Assembly (NCBI GenBank): GCA_947478935.1
Contig: CANJXV010000007.1
Location: 1 to 24,999, forward strand
Reading direction: 5' to 3'
Source: Comamonadaceae bacterium
GTDB lineage: Bacteria > Pseudomonadota > Gammaproteobacteria > Burkholderiales > Burkholderiaceae_C
DNA length: 24,999 nucleotides
Under the pieces are notes generated by a model. The model saw nothing but the letters and a program-made list of their open reading frames with translations, was not told where the DNA came from and did not search any database. Shown piece by piece: positions 14,631 through 23,614 of this stretch (position 1 is the stretch's first letter; each line of letters opens with the position of its first letter). The position numbers and the translations under genes are program-made.

Positions 14631-15806
14631 TTAAGCGTTCTGCAGTTTTGCTAGGGTGCGCGCACTGCGCGCAAACGCAAGCACACCGCCACCGGCCACG
14701 ACTATCAACATCAGCGACAAGCCCACACTGGCCGACCAGTCCAGCATCATCCCGGCAGCGGAGGATGCGACCAGCGCGCCCAGGGTGTAGGTCAGCACCA
14801 GTACCGCCGTGCTGTTGACTAGGGTGATGCCGGTTTCGCGGCTTCCGATATCTAACATGGTTAGGGTGTACAGCGTGCCACCGGCCGAGCCCCAGAACAG
14901 CGCTACTGCCCACACCAGCGTGGTGAACTGCGCTACCGCTAAGACCATTGCGCCCGATACCATTAAGAGCACTGCCAGCAGCACCATCAGTCGGCGCCGC
15001 CCCAGGGTGGGCGAGGCAAAGCGGTCGGCCACCATGCCTGCGGGAATAGCGCACAACGTGCCGCCCAGGCCGCTCAAGGAAAGCAGCAGCGCCGCTTCGC
15101 CCGCAGGCAGGCCTAGGCTGAGCCCATAAATTGGCAGCACCGAACTCAATCCCATTTCAAAAAAACCGCCAACAAAACCGGCCAGCATCACTACCGGGTT
15201 CGCGCGCACCGCGTGCCACAGGCCCACCAAGCCGACGCGGGCGGTGTCGTCCTCAGCGTCTTGCGGCAGGCGCGGTATCAATGCGGTCCAGGCCAGGCCG
15301 ATGAGCATGAAACCGATGACAATGCGCAGCGCCGCCGGATCGTCCGCACCCCGCCAGGCCAGCAGCGCTGGCCCGACCACCATGGTCATGCCGATCAGCG
15401 TGGCATAGGCGCCAATCAGCTTGCCGCGGTGCTGCGGCGGTGAAAACTCGGCGATAAAGGCTTCCGCCAACACCCAGCGCATGCCGCCCGCCATGGCGCT
15501 GAGCAACAGCAGTACAAACCATGCAGCCAGTTGGTCGGTGAGTAAAAAGCCGCAGGCGGTAAAGAGTGGCGTGACAGTTGCTAACCACAGTGCATTGCGC
15601 CGTCCCAGCTTGCGTGTAATGGCCGAAGCAAAAGGCGAGACGATAAAAATGCCCAGCCATTCGGTAGCGGCAAACAGACCGGCTATGGTGTTAGACACCT
15701 CGGCGCGTTTAAGTAATAAAAGCAGCAGCGGTAGCAGCATAAAAACGCCGCACAACTGAAACAGCGTGGAGCCGAAAACGGCTAGCAGACCGCGATGCGC
15801 CGCCAT
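14631..15806 (-). CDS. MFS transporter
   Basis: A 391-residue major facilitator protein with about twelve hydrophobic helices. It has the loop 2-3 region ASAITRKLGRRNALWLATV and the loop 8-9 equivalent ADRFASPTLGRRRLMVLL, both typical MFS basic loops. It lies 11 bp downstream of the RF3 gene on the same strand, so it is probably the second gene of that operon. The SD before the ATG is weak, again suggesting coupling. Direction of transport and substrate are not evident; the general look is of a drug/metabolite efflux or uptake carrier. It converges with the amidohydrolase gene, 64 bp away; no clear terminator is seen between them. Confidence 0.86.
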   Translation of the reverse strand: MAAHRGLLAVFGSTLFQLCGVFMLLPLLLLLLKRAEVSNTIAGLFAATEWLGIFIVSPFASAITRKLGRRNALWLATVTPLFTACGFLLTDQLAAWFVLLLLSAMAGGMRWVLAEAFIAEFSPPQHRGKLIGAYATLIGMTMVVGPALLAWRGADDPAALRIVIGFMLIGLAWTALIPRLPQDAEDDTARVGLVGLWHAVRANPVVMLAGFVGGFFEMGLSSVLPIYGLSLGLPAGEAALLLSLSGLGGTLCAIPAGMVADRFASPTLGRRRLMVLLAVLLMVSGAMVLAVAQFTTLVWAVALFWGSAGGTLYTLTMLDIGSRETGITLVNSTAVLVLTYTLGALVASSAAGMMLDWSASVGLSLMLIVVAGGGVLAFARSARTLAKLQNA

Positions 15807-15817
15807 AGCCCTGGCAC

Positions 15818-17464
15818 TTAGCCTGCGCTGCCCAGGCTCAGGCCGGCATGCTCGCGCAAGGGATGGAAATGGATTTTCGGAAAGCGCTCTTGCGCTAAGC
15901 GCACGTCATAGGGGCTGGTACATAAAAAGGCCAGGGTGTCCGCTGCGTCTTTGGCCATACGCTGGGGGTAAGCGTTTACAAACTCGCGCAACTCGGATGG
16001 GCTATCAGCGCTGATCCAGCGCGCGCCGGTGTATTGGCTGCCCTCTAGGCGAATGTCGGCATCGTATTCGCCTTTGAGGCGGTGCTGCACCACTTCAAAT
16101 TGCAATTGCCCCACAGCGCCGAGCAGCATATTGCCGCCCATTTCCGGCTTGAAAACCTGGATCGCGCCTTCCTCGCCCAATTGCGCCAGGCCTTGTTGTA
16201 ATTGCTTGGTGCGCAGCGGGTTTTTCAGTACCACCGTCATAAACATCTCAGGCGCAAAAAATGGCAGGCCGGTGTACTGTAGGTTGATCGTCCCGTCGGT
16301 AATCGTGTCGCCCAGTTGCACGCCGCCGTGGGTCGTAAAGCCTACGATGTCGCCGGCATAAGCCTCTTCCACCGCTTCACGCCGCTGGCTCATGAAGGTA
16401 ACCACGCTGGTGGGGCGCAGCTCTTTGGCGGTGCGCATCACTTTGAGTTTCATGCCTGGCGTGTACTTGCCCGAAGCCATGCGCACAAAGGCGATGCGGT
16501 CGCGGTGGTTGGCATCCATATTCGCCTGCACCTTGAAGACGACGCCACTAAAGGCTTTGTCTTGGGGTTGCACTTCCTGCACCACCGGCTGGCGGTTGAC
16601 TTGCACGGTGCTGGTGCGGCTTTGCGGTGAAGGCGCCAAATCGACCAGTGCGTCGAGCACTTCCATCACGCCAAAGTTGTTTACGCCGGAGCCAAAAAAC
16701 ACTGGGGTTTGCTTGCCCGCCAAAAAGGCCGCATGGTCCCAAGCCGGCGATGCGCCGGTGGCCAGTTCCATACTTTCGACAGCACTGGTCCATTCGCTGC
16801 CAAAACGCTGTTGCAAGGCCTCGGGATGCGACAGGGCAATAGCGTCAAAGTCTTGTGGCAGACGTTCGCTGCCGCTTTCAAACACCGTCATGGTGTCGGT
16901 GCGCAAATTGATGATGCCGCCAAACAATTTGCCTTGGCCTACTGGCCAGGTCATGGGCACGCAAGGCATGCCCAGTTCCCGCTCGATCTCGTCCAGAATA
17001 TCCAAAGGCTCGCGCACCTCGCGGTCCATTTTGTTGACGAAGGTGATGATGGGCGTATCGCGCTGGCGGCAGACCTCGATCAAGCGGCGGGTTTGCGCCT
17101 CCACACCATTGGCCGCATCAATCACCATCAGCGCCGCATCTACGGCGGTGAGTACGCGGTAGGTGTCTTCCGAAAAGTCTTTGTGCCCGGGTGTGTCTAA
17201 AAGATTAATCACATGATCGCGGTACACCATTTGCATCACCGAAGACGCCACCGAGATACCGCGCTGCTTTTCAATCTCCATCCAGTCCGATGTCGCATGG
17301 CGCGAAGCCTTGCGCGCCTTGACCGAGCCGGCAATCTGAATCGCGCCGGAAAAAAGCAAGAGCTTTTCGGTCAGTGTGGTTTTACCGGCGTCGGGGTGGG
17401 AAATGATCGCAAAGGTGCGACGGCGGCGGGTTTCGGAGGCGAAGGACAAAGCGGGGGATTCCAA
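15818..17464 (-). CDS. prfC: Peptide chain release factor 3
   Basis: A 548-residue translational GTPase, which recycles RF1/RF2 from the ribosome after termination. G1 is SHPDAGKTT (about 22-30), the switch region includes EIEKQRGISVASSVMQM, G3 is DTPGHKDFSEDTYR (E. coli has DTPGHEDF), and G4 is NKMD. The KARKASRHATSDWMEIEKQRG segment is specific to RF3 and separates it from EF-G. The predicted start is TTG (17464-17462), since the N-terminus then matches that expected for Burkholderiales RF3 (SFASETRRRRTFAIISHPDAG). No SD is evident. The length is slightly greater than the E. coli protein. The MFS gene follows in the same operon. Confidence 0.95.
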   Translation of the reverse strand: MESPALSFASETRRRRTFAIISHPDAGKTTLTEKLLLFSGAIQIAGSVKARKASRHATSDWMEIEKQRGISVASSVMQMVYRDHVINLLDTPGHKDFSEDTYRVLTAVDAALMVIDAANGVEAQTRRLIEVCRQRDTPIITFVNKMDREVREPLDILDEIERELGMPCVPMTWPVGQGKLFGGIINLRTDTMTVFESGSERLPQDFDAIALSHPEALQQRFGSEWTSAVESMELATGASPAWDHAAFLAGKQTPVFFGSGVNNFGVMEVLDALVDLAPSPQSRTSTVQVNRQPVVQEVQPQDKAFSGVVFKVQANMDANHRDRIAFVRMASGKYTPGMKLKVMRTAKELRPTSVVTFMSQRREAVEEAYAGDIVGFTTHGGVQLGDTITDGTINLQYTGLPFFAPEMFMTVVLKNPLRTKQLQQGLAQLGEEGAIQVFKPEMGGNMLLGAVGQLQFEVVQHRLKGEYDADIRLEGSQYTGARWISADSPSELREFVNAYPQRMAKDAADTLAFLCTSPYDVRLAQERFPKIHFHPLREHAGLSLGSAG

Positions 17465-17494
17465 TGAGGCGGCGCGATGCGCGCGAAGTCGGCT

Positions 17495-17500
17495 ATTTTA
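17495..17500 (-). promoter_or_regulatory. Candidate -10 box of prfC
   Basis: On the minus strand TAAAAT lies about 30 bases before the TTG start of prfC and matches the -10 consensus at five of six positions. A good -35 box is not visible. It falls in the 71-bp gap between prfC and the divergent YciI gene. Confidence 0.35.
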
Positions 17501-17535
17501 GGTTGGCCCTCTTGCTACATTTGGGAGACCGCAGC

Positions 17536-17832
17536 GTGCGGTTTGCAGTGGTATTCACCGAAAAGCCCGGTCAGGGCGTCTTGCGTGTCGAGCATCTGGC
17601 CGCGCATATTGCCTGGCTGGATGCCCATAAAGAGCAAGGGCTGGTCGCCGGTTCGCTGCGCGAGACCCCGGCTGATGTGCCCCAAGGCGGCTTGTGGGTG
17701 GTGCAGGTCCCTTGCAAAGCTGTTGTGCATGCTTTGATGCAGACTGATCCCTTTTACACCTATGGTTTGTGCCAAAGTGTGGATGTTTTGCACTGGAGCA
17801 AGGTGCTTGAAAACCACCAGGCTTTAATTTAA
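17536..17832 (+). CDS. YciI-like (YCII domain) protein
   Basis: A 98-residue protein of the YCII family. It has the N-terminal strand RFAVVFTEKPG, then HLAAHIAWLDAHKEQGLVAGSLRE, with the conserved H and D/E pattern of this ferredoxin-like fold, and the DPFYTYGL segment. YciI proteins are small cytoplasmic dimers with suspected enzymatic roles (muconolactone-isomerase-like); function is not settled. I prefer the GTG at 17536 because GGGAGA sits seven bases upstream and it removes a tail that would overlap the divergent prfC start; the open frame begins at 17464. It converges with the aminotransferase gene 17 bp downstream. Confidence 0.78.
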   Translation: MRFAVVFTEKPGQGVLRVEHLAAHIAWLDAHKEQGLVAGSLRETPADVPQGGLWVVQVPCKAVVHALMQTDPFYTYGLCQSVDVLHWSKVLENHQALI

Positions 17833-17849
17833 GAGAACGCTGGCAGCCC

Positions 17850-19010
17850 TCAAGCCTTGCGCAGCGCCGCCTCTAAGACCTCTAGCATGCGCGCCACATC
17901 GCCCTCGTGGTTGTACAGATGTGGCGTGATGCGGATGGCTGGGCCGCGGATACTGACATGGACTTGGGCGGCAGCCAGTTGCTCGGGCAGGCTGGGCGGC
18001 AGGGCCCCTGGCCAGCGCAGGCCCAGAAAATGGCCGGCGCGCAAATGAGCGGGCGCGGCTTGCAAGCCCCAAGGCGCCACTTGCGCGGCAATGCTGTCGG
18101 TCAGGCCGCGCAGGGTGTCCGCGATGCGCGCCACCTGCCAGGCGGTAATTTGGTCCAGCGCCGCCATGGCCATGGGCAGCGCGACAAAGTTGGCGCGCTC
18201 GCCCATGTCGTAGCGTCGGGCGCCAAGTGCATAGCCTTCGCGGTAATCGACCAAGCGCGCAAAGTCGTGCGCAGCTTCGCGATTGGCCCAGTTTTCTTCC
18301 AGCGGCTGGCCTGCGTGCCAGCGCGGCGCAACATACAAAAAGCCCAGGCTGTAAGGCCCAAGCAGCCATTTGTAGGTGGCCGCCACCAAAAAGTCGGGCC
18401 GCACCTGCCCCACATCCAGCGGCAAGGCGCCCAGGGACTGGGTGGCATCGACCAATAACAAACCCTTGTGCGCGTCCAGCGCCAGCCGCACCGCGGACAG
18501 GTCGATCAGGCCGCCGTCGGTCCAGTGGCAGTGGCTGAGTACCGCAAGCCGGATGCCAGCGTCGATGGCAGCCAGGATGGCGCGCGTCCAATCGCCGTCC
18601 TGCGGGCGGGCCACGGTGACGATGTCAGCCCCGGCCAGTTGCGCCGCCCGGCGCAAGGGATATAGATTAGAGGGAAACTCGTCGGCACAGATCAGCACCT
18701 TGTCGCCAGTTTGCAAGCGGATGTTTTTCAGCGCCGTCTCGACACCATAAGAAGCCGAGCCGACGATGGCAATATCGTTCGCTTGCGCGCCGATGAGCTT
18801 TGCAAAAAGCCCACGCGCCTGGTCTGGCAGCGAGAAAAAATCCGCCGGACGCACCCGCCACGGTTGGGACTTGTTGCCTATGCCCTGTTCCCCGGCCGCT
18901 GCTGTGCTGCGCAGGAGCGGCGACATATAGGCGCAGTTGAAGTAGGCGATGTCCTCGGGGATGTCGAATAGGGTTCGTTGACAAGGCAGGAGATTGGGCA
19001 TCTGTTTCAT
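17850..19010 (-). CDS. Class V aminotransferase-fold PLP enzyme
   Basis: A 386-residue PLP enzyme. The Schiff-base lysine is K214 in AATYKWLLGPY and the partner aspartate is D188 in LLLVDATQSLGALPLDV. SASYGVETALKNI (about 85-97) is the phosphate-binding region. The overall sequence is like the isopenicillin-N-epimerase/kynureninase/cysteine-desulfurase branch of class V, most similar in style to uncharacterised bacterial members. There is no obvious active-site Cys loop of a cysteine desulfurase. The ATG at 19010 gives the normal start (DIPEDIAYFNCAYMSPL at about 16-32). It is probably a single-gene unit; the exact reaction is not assigned. Confidence 0.85.
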   Translation of the reverse strand: MKQMPNLLPCQRTLFDIPEDIAYFNCAYMSPLLRSTAAAGEQGIGNKSQPWRVRPADFFSLPDQARGLFAKLIGAQANDIAIVGSASYGVETALKNIRLQTGDKVLICADEFPSNLYPLRRAAQLAGADIVTVARPQDGDWTRAILAAIDAGIRLAVLSHCHWTDGGLIDLSAVRLALDAHKGLLLVDATQSLGALPLDVGQVRPDFLVAATYKWLLGPYSLGFLYVAPRWHAGQPLEENWANREAAHDFARLVDYREGYALGARRYDMGERANFVALPMAMAALDQITAWQVARIADTLRGLTDSIAAQVAPWGLQAAPAHLRAGHFLGLRWPGALPPSLPEQLAAAQVHVSIRGPAIRITPHLYNHEGDVARMLEVLEAALRKA

Positions 19011-19313
19011 TAGATTGGGTTTGCAATATCGCCAAAGCGGATTGGTCTGTGGTCATTTGCGGATTACACATGGCGCCAGGACGCGCTAGCGCTAAAGGGT
19101 ATGGACGGCTAGCGCGCATTACGGCGCAATACTTCGATTACTTTTCTCTGCTTGGCTACTCCCGCGCCAGTGATGATAAATTCGAATGCAGGGTGTTTGA
19201 GCCTTAAATCGAGGTAGTTAATGTTCGGATTCTCGACGTCCTAAGGGGCTGTCGAAGGGCCTAAAGACTAAACCCACCGTCTTCGGGTTTGCCGAAATCA
19301 CCAAAAATATCGA
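19011..19313. other. AT-richer intergenic region with possible gene remnant
   Basis: This 303-bp gap precedes the large lipoprotein gene. On the minus strand, 19109-19240 reads 43 codons without a stop and gives a protein-like peptide (it includes YLDLRLKHPAFEFIITG and ends KVIEVLRRNAR before TAG). It has no start codon and an in-frame stop just upstream, so it may be the tail of a decayed gene. At 19270-19296 two small hairpins compete: AAACCC/GGGTTT and TTCGG/CCGAA. No good promoter was found for the lipoprotein gene. Confidence 0.35.
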
Positions 19314-22300
19314 ATGGCACGCCGCATCACAGAAACAATAGCTGCCTACTTCGTAGCAGCATTGAGCTTAGGCTTGGGCGCCTGCGGTGGTGGTTCTTCG
19401 TCTGCACCGGTTGCCCCAAGCGCAAAGCCGCAAGTTACTTACCTAGCCGCCAGCGAAACAGTCAATCCTCAGATCACTGACCTCAGTGCCAAAATAAATT
19501 TGGCTACGGGTCAAGCCACGTCCAATGCGGTGCAGGGGATAGCTCCGATGAGCCTCAAAGCGCTGGCCGCATCCCAAGTCGAAAAAGGCTCTCCGGAGTT
19601 GCTAGGCGATATGGTGTCCTACCAAAGAAAGACTTTTTATCTTCTAAATCCCATCAAAACCGACATAGATAGAAACGTAGGCGCCAAGACGACACTCACG
19701 GTTTTTCATCAGGCCCATGGCCTTCACCTGGGCGACAAAGTCGCCTTCAAGAACTTACCTGTTGCCACTGACGGGTCGGCAATTAGCATCAATGGCATTC
19801 CAGGAACCAACCTAAGTCAATGGAGCTATGTAATTCCTGTCCACCCAGACCGCTATGAAGTTACCGTTGATGGAAGTACCAATAAAACGGGTTCAGCAAG
19901 CATGGATATCAGTGTGGAATATCTGATTGTTGATTGCTCTGGAAGGTTTGACTATCGGCAAACCCCTATATCAAATAAACCACTGCCCACTAGCGTGGAG
20001 GGTGTTCAAGTTTATAACTTGACTACGACGGTGGCAAGCCGCCTCAAGGGTTGCTCGCCTGAGTACTACGGGGACACCAAGACGACAAAATATTACAAAA
20101 AGGACCCTGCCGCCAACTATGAATTGGTAGCCCAAGAGGTTGCCGGGGGCGACTATTCTTTTGTCCTTGGCAAGTGGGATTTACCAGTGGAACCGCTTCA
20201 ATCAGGTGATGCGGTGATCGAAAAAATAATCGGAAAACTGAAGAATTTCACCGATAAGACACGCAGCAATACGGATGGCTATGCGATCGCGTCTTTCTTG
20301 CCGAAAAAGAACACAAAATCTAGTGTTTTTCTCTTTTCTTATTTGCGAAATTACGCGGACAGCGGCGTATTGATGTCCACAGAGACCGATATTTACGCAC
20401 CATTGGTTGGCGATGCGACTGGATCCATGGGTCTTATCAAGAAGACAATTGATTACAACGATATTCAAAAAACCTTTGTTGAAATTCAAAACTTTATTCC
20501 GGCGCCAGATGTTGCTGACTTTGCGATTCAAAACGGATACTCGGCATCCGACGCTGCCAAGATCAAGCTTAGTTGCAAGGATTTGTTGTTACTCAGTTGC
20601 ATACGCTATTACATGCCGGGGGTCAATGTATTTTTCGGCCCTCCGCCTAGCTATTCTCTGAGTGCGAGCGCGGCTTCAATCGTGGAGGGGACTTCGGTCA
20701 CCTTTACCTTAGCTACCCGCAACCTTTCGCCTGGCACCCTTTTTCTATACACCCTGATCGGTTCAGATAACGCAAGCAGTGCTGCGATAGCGAAGTCATC
20801 AGGCTCAATGATCGTAGAGGCCGACGGTCAAGCGACCGTAAACGTATTGGTGCCAGTCCATAGTTTTATGAACGGCCCAGGCACACTTACGATGAGTGTG
20901 GCGGGTCAAAGCACGACCGTTGCGGTTGTCGCCGATGCCAAACCGCCGCAAAAATATTATTCCATCGGCGGTGATATATCTGGTCTTGGTGCTGGTAAAA
21001 ATATAAGAATCTCAAACAGTGGCAACGAAATATTTTCCACATTTTTAAATGGTCCCTTTGTTTTTAACAGCGCGATCGGGGAAAACGCTGCATACACCGT
21101 ATCGATTTACTCCCAACCGCCCGGTCAAACCTGCACAGTTGCCAACGCAAGCGGCAACGCTAGCGGTGTGGTTCGAAATATTCAAGTCAGCTGCATCGAC
21201 ACTCCGCCTAGTAGCTTCCAAATCGGAGGCACATTGAGTGGCTTGCTAAACGGTTTTTCGGTAACGCTCGACCTTAATTCGAACCAAACATTGGTGCTGT
21301 CTGAGAGTGGTGTTTTTAAATTTATAAAGCCAGCCCTGCCGGGCTTGGCATACACGGTACGGGTCGCGCAGCAGCCCGCAGGGCAAAATTGCACAGTTAC
21401 TAATCCGATAGGTAACGCTTACGGCGAGGTTACTAATATCGAGGTGAAGTGTATAAATTTGATACCGGCTTACGCGCTCAGCGCAAACGCCACCGCGATA
21501 ACCGAAGGCAACACGGTTACGTTTATCCTGATCACGCAAAATGTGCCTCAAGGAACCGTGCTTTCCTATACCTTGGCAGGCACTAACAACGCAGCCGGGC
21601 AGAGCACCACAGGCAATCTAATTATCGGACCCACGGGCAGGGCTGATGTCAGTGTGTCCGTCCCCTCAAATAATGTACTGGGTGATTCCGGCAAGCTAAT
21701 AATGACCGTTGCTGGCGGGTCAAAAGAGGTTATCGTAAATGACGTAACGCCTGTTCCAGCGCCAACACCGGTTTATACGCTCAGCGCTAATGCCAATGCG
21801 ATCTCTGAGGGTGGCACCGTTACTTTTACGATCAGCACACAAAATGTCGCCGCAGGAACAGTACTTTCATACACCCTAGCTGGCACCAATAATGCGGCTG
21901 CGCAAAGCTCAAGCGGTGGTCTTAGCATTGGTGCTGATGGTTTAGCCACGGTAAGCGTCACCGTGCCTTTGAATCTTGTATTCAATGACTCCGGCACTTT
22001 AACCATTGCCATTGCGGGGCTTAACAAAGTAGTTTCGGTAAAAGACGCTACGGTAAATCCTTCCCCGCTCATGCGCAAAACCCCTGATTACATTGAATTT
22101 ACCGACCTTGGGACACTGTTTGAAACCTTAAGTTTGACAAAGGTGTTGACTCCTAATCCCAGTGATGGCGTAATTTCCATCGTAGGCACCACGATGTACC
22201 GAGGTAATGGTTCGAATGCCTTGCCCATTGGCACAGTAGACAGCCAACTCGATGGCACGGCCGGCAAGGCACTGCGAATTAACTATAAGCCGCAATTTCC

Positions 22301-22988
22301 AAATAACAGTTTTGATAATGGCGTTGCAGGTTCAACCGTCATTACCGGTTGGACCGTGATCAATCAACGTATTCGCTTGGATGGAACCAGTACCGTGGCT
22401 GGTTGGCTGACGCCCATTGATACGGTTCTTGCACCTAGAGGTGGCGCCGAAAGTACAGCATTTACGACGGGTAGTTTTGATACACGGTTAACAAACGATA
22501 CCTACGCCGGAGAAGGACTGGCAGTGGTACTGTCATCCAATTTGAATGGCGTCTACCCCACCAGCCTGTCCCCCATCGTTGGTGGTGTTATCCATGGCCC
22601 GGTGTTGTTCAGCAACACGGCCATATCTTTGAGTGTGGGCGACAAGGTGGCGTTTGATTGGAAGGCGCAAGGAGGCGCTGATGCATTTGATATTTATGCC
22701 TATCTTGTTGACGAGCTTACAGGTCAAAAAGAAGAGCTCTTAAATCTAACCGGCGCTTCTGCGGCAGATACACGTGCTTGGAGTACGGCGACCCATACCG
22801 TGGGAACCGGCGGGAATTACAAATTTGTATTTGTCTCTGGAAGCTGGGATGCGACAGGTGGCCGCGCTGCTGGGGCCAAGCTTTTCATCGATAACGTTAC
22901 AACCAGCCTTTCATCGCCGGTAGTTCTTACGGATAGCGAAGTTGTCAGCTTGCGTGCGCTGGTGCAATACCAATATGCGGTTCGCTAA
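19314..22988 (+). CDS. Large multidomain predicted lipoprotein with Ig-like repeats
   Basis: A 1224-residue protein of unknown function. The N-terminus (RR at 3-4, hydrophobic stretch, then LGAC with C24) is a lipoprotein signal, so the mature chain begins at C24 with GGGSSS and is anchored in a membrane. Residues about 25-446 are not recognised. Then come repeats in the order A1 (447-542), B1 (549-627), B2 (635-713), A2 (720-810), A3 (821-911). The C-terminal part (about 920-1224) ends with a segment FDWKAQGGADAFDIY...FVSGSWDATGG...IDNV (from 1114) like that of bacterial adhesin and Ig-like repeat proteins. Codon use is more AT-rich than the neighbours, suggesting acquisition. The start has no good SD. 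A surface, adhesive or ligand-binding role is inference. Confidence 0.8.
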   Translation: MARRITETIAAYFVAALSLGLGACGGGSSSAPVAPSAKPQVTYLAASETVNPQITDLSAKINLATGQATSNAVQGIAPMSLKALAASQVEKGSPELLGDMVSYQRKTFYLLNPIKTDIDRNVGAKTTLTVFHQAHGLHLGDKVAFKNLPVATDGSAISINGIPGTNLSQWSYVIPVHPDRYEVTVDGSTNKTGSASMDISVEYLIVDCSGRFDYRQTPISNKPLPTSVEGVQVYNLTTTVASRLKGCSPEYYGDTKTTKYYKKDPAANYELVAQEVAGGDYSFVLGKWDLPVEPLQSGDAVIEKIIGKLKNFTDKTRSNTDGYAIASFLPKKNTKSSVFLFSYLRNYADSGVLMSTETDIYAPLVGDATGSMGLIKKTIDYNDIQKTFVEIQNFIPAPDVADFAIQNGYSASDAAKIKLSCKDLLLLSCIRYYMPGVNVFFGPPPSYSLSASAASIVEGTSVTFTLATRNLSPGTLFLYTLIGSDNASSAAIAKSSGSMIVEADGQATVNVLVPVHSFMNGPGTLTMSVAGQSTTVAVVADAKPPQKYYSIGGDISGLGAGKNIRISNSGNEIFSTFLNGPFVFNSAIGENAAYTVSIYSQPPGQTCTVANASGNASGVVRNIQVSCIDTPPSSFQIGGTLSGLLNGFSVTLDLNSNQTLVLSESGVFKFIKPALPGLAYTVRVAQQPAGQNCTVTNPIGNAYGEVTNIEVKCINLIPAYALSANATAITEGNTVTFILITQNVPQGTVLSYTLAGTNNAAGQSTTGNLIIGPTGRADVSVSVPSNNVLGDSGKLIMTVAGGSKEVIVNDVTPVPAPTPVYTLSANANAISEGGTVTFTISTQNVAAGTVLSYTLAGTNNAAAQSSSGGLSIGADGLATVSVTVPLNLVFNDSGTLTIAIAGLNKVVSVKDATVNPSPLMRKTPDYIEFTDLGTLFETLSLTKVLTPNPSDGVISIVGTTMYRGNGSNALPIGTVDSQLDGTAGKALRINYKPQFPNNSFDNGVAGSTVITGWTVINQRIRLDGTSTVAGWLTPIDTVLAPRGGAESTAFTTGSFDTRLTNDTYAGEGLAVVLSSNLNGVYPTSLSPIVGGVIHGPVLFSNTAISLSVGDKVAFDWKAQGGADAFDIYAYLVDELTGQKEELLNLTGASAADTRAWSTATHTVGTGGNYKFVFVSGSWDATGGRAAGAKLFIDNVTTSLSSPVVLTDSEVVSLRALVQYQYAVR
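20652..22046 (+). repeat. Three Y-x-L-S-A-x-EG repeats (type A) in the lipoprotein
   Basis: Three units of about 91-96 residues: 20652-20939, 21471-21743 and 21774-22046. Each begins Y[SAT]LSA[SN]A followed by I-x-EG-x-[ST]VTF, has a central GT-x-L-x-YTL-x-G sequence with N-x-A, then a DG/GR-A-x-V segment and ends in a V-x-[VD] strand. Units 2 and 3 share the near-identical phrase VLSYTLAGTNNAA but differ at many third codon positions, so they are old duplicates kept at protein level. Units 1 and 2 are separated by the two B repeats. They resemble beta-sandwich repeats of bacterial adhesins. Confidence 0.75.
20958..21452 (+). repeat. Tandem pair of IGG...C repeats (type B) in the lipoprotein
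   Basis: Two units of 79 residues: 20958-21194 and 21216-21452. Each has the plan [YF]xIGGxxSGL, then a hydrophobic core strand, YTV-x2-YSQPPGQ/AQQPAGQ, CTV, N-x2-GNA, and ends IxVxC. Two Cys per unit, about 50 residues into the unit and at its end, could form a disulfide. This plan is common in secreted proteins of beta- and gammaproteobacteria. Confidence 0.75.
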
Positions 22989-23099
22989 AGTCCTTGGGTC
23001 GTGCGTTCGCTTGGGGACCCGGCGCGAAAGTGGGGCGCATAGCGCGGTCACCTCCAACGCAATTGAATGCCTATGTTGGTCCCCGTTGTCTCTGCGGTG

Positions 23100-23126
23100 C
23101 TACTGCCTGGTGTAGTAGGCCCTTTT
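23100..23126 (+). terminator. Weak hairpin plus T-run after the lipoprotein gene
   Basis: CTACTg (23100-23105) can pair with tAGTAG (23113-23118) and is followed by GCCC and four T (23123-23126). It lies 112 bp after the lipoprotein stop and 20 bp before the thioesterase ATG. The stem is short, so the call is weak. Confidence 0.25.
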
Positions 23127-23145
23127 AAACGCTGATTTTTGCACC

Positions 23146-23568
23146 ATGAAAATCGAAATCCCCGAAATTAAAAAACTGGCCTACGAAATGCGCATCGCTA
23201 TGCGCTGGGGCGATATGGATGCGATGGGCCACATCAACAACACGGTGTATTTCCGCTACATGGAAACCGCGCGGATTGACTGGATGCGCTCCATCGGCTG
23301 TATGCCGACTGCGGCGGGCGAGGGACCGATCATCGTCAATGCGTTTTGTAATTTTTACCGCGAGCTGCGCTACCCCGGTGACGTGCTGGTCAAGATGTAC
23401 GTGAGCGATCCGGCCCGCACCACCTTTGAATCCTGGGTCACGATGGAGCGGGCCGACCAGCCTGGGCATATCTGCGCGGGGGGTGGCGCCACCACCATCT
23501 GGGTGGACTTTCCCAGCCAAAAAGCTATGCCGCTGCCGCAATGGGTGCGCGACATCGTGACCGCTTAA
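23146..23568 (+). CDS. 4HBT (hotdog) acyl-CoA thioesterase
   Basis: A 140-residue hotdog-fold protein. The active-site pattern W-G-D-M-D-x-x-G-H-I-N-N (residues 21-32, D25 and H29) is the 4-hydroxybenzoyl-CoA thioesterase/YbgC type, followed by VYFRYMETARIDW. The C-terminal half has the expected V-x-NAFCNFYRELRYPGD strand and the ATTIWVDFPSQK sheet. It should hydrolyse acyl-CoA thioesters in the cytoplasm; the chain is unknown. The start ATG has no strong SD. It stands between the lipoprotein gene and the ahcY leader and probably has its own promoter. Confidence 0.88.
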   Translation: MKIEIPEIKKLAYEMRIAMRWGDMDAMGHINNTVYFRYMETARIDWMRSIGCMPTAAGEGPIIVNAFCNFYRELRYPGDVLVKMYVSDPARTTFESWVTMERADQPGHICAGGGATTIWVDFPSQKAMPLPQWVRDIVTA

Positions 23569-23614
23569 GGGGTTTTCCCGCGAAGCGAGGAAATAGCCAC
23601 TAGGCAAGTTTTGG

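Noticed and set aside
16392..17162. 256-codon plus-strand frame in prfC
   Set aside because: It lies antisense to RF3, whose motifs are unmistakable.
17824..18591. 255-codon minus-strand frame in the aminotransferase
   Set aside because: It is a frame-shifted shadow; the PLP lysine and other motifs are all in the other frame.
23013..23084. GGGGACC/GGTCCCC inverted repeat
   Set aside because: Seven bases with a 58-base spacer and nothing supporting a function; could be chance in GC-rich DNA.
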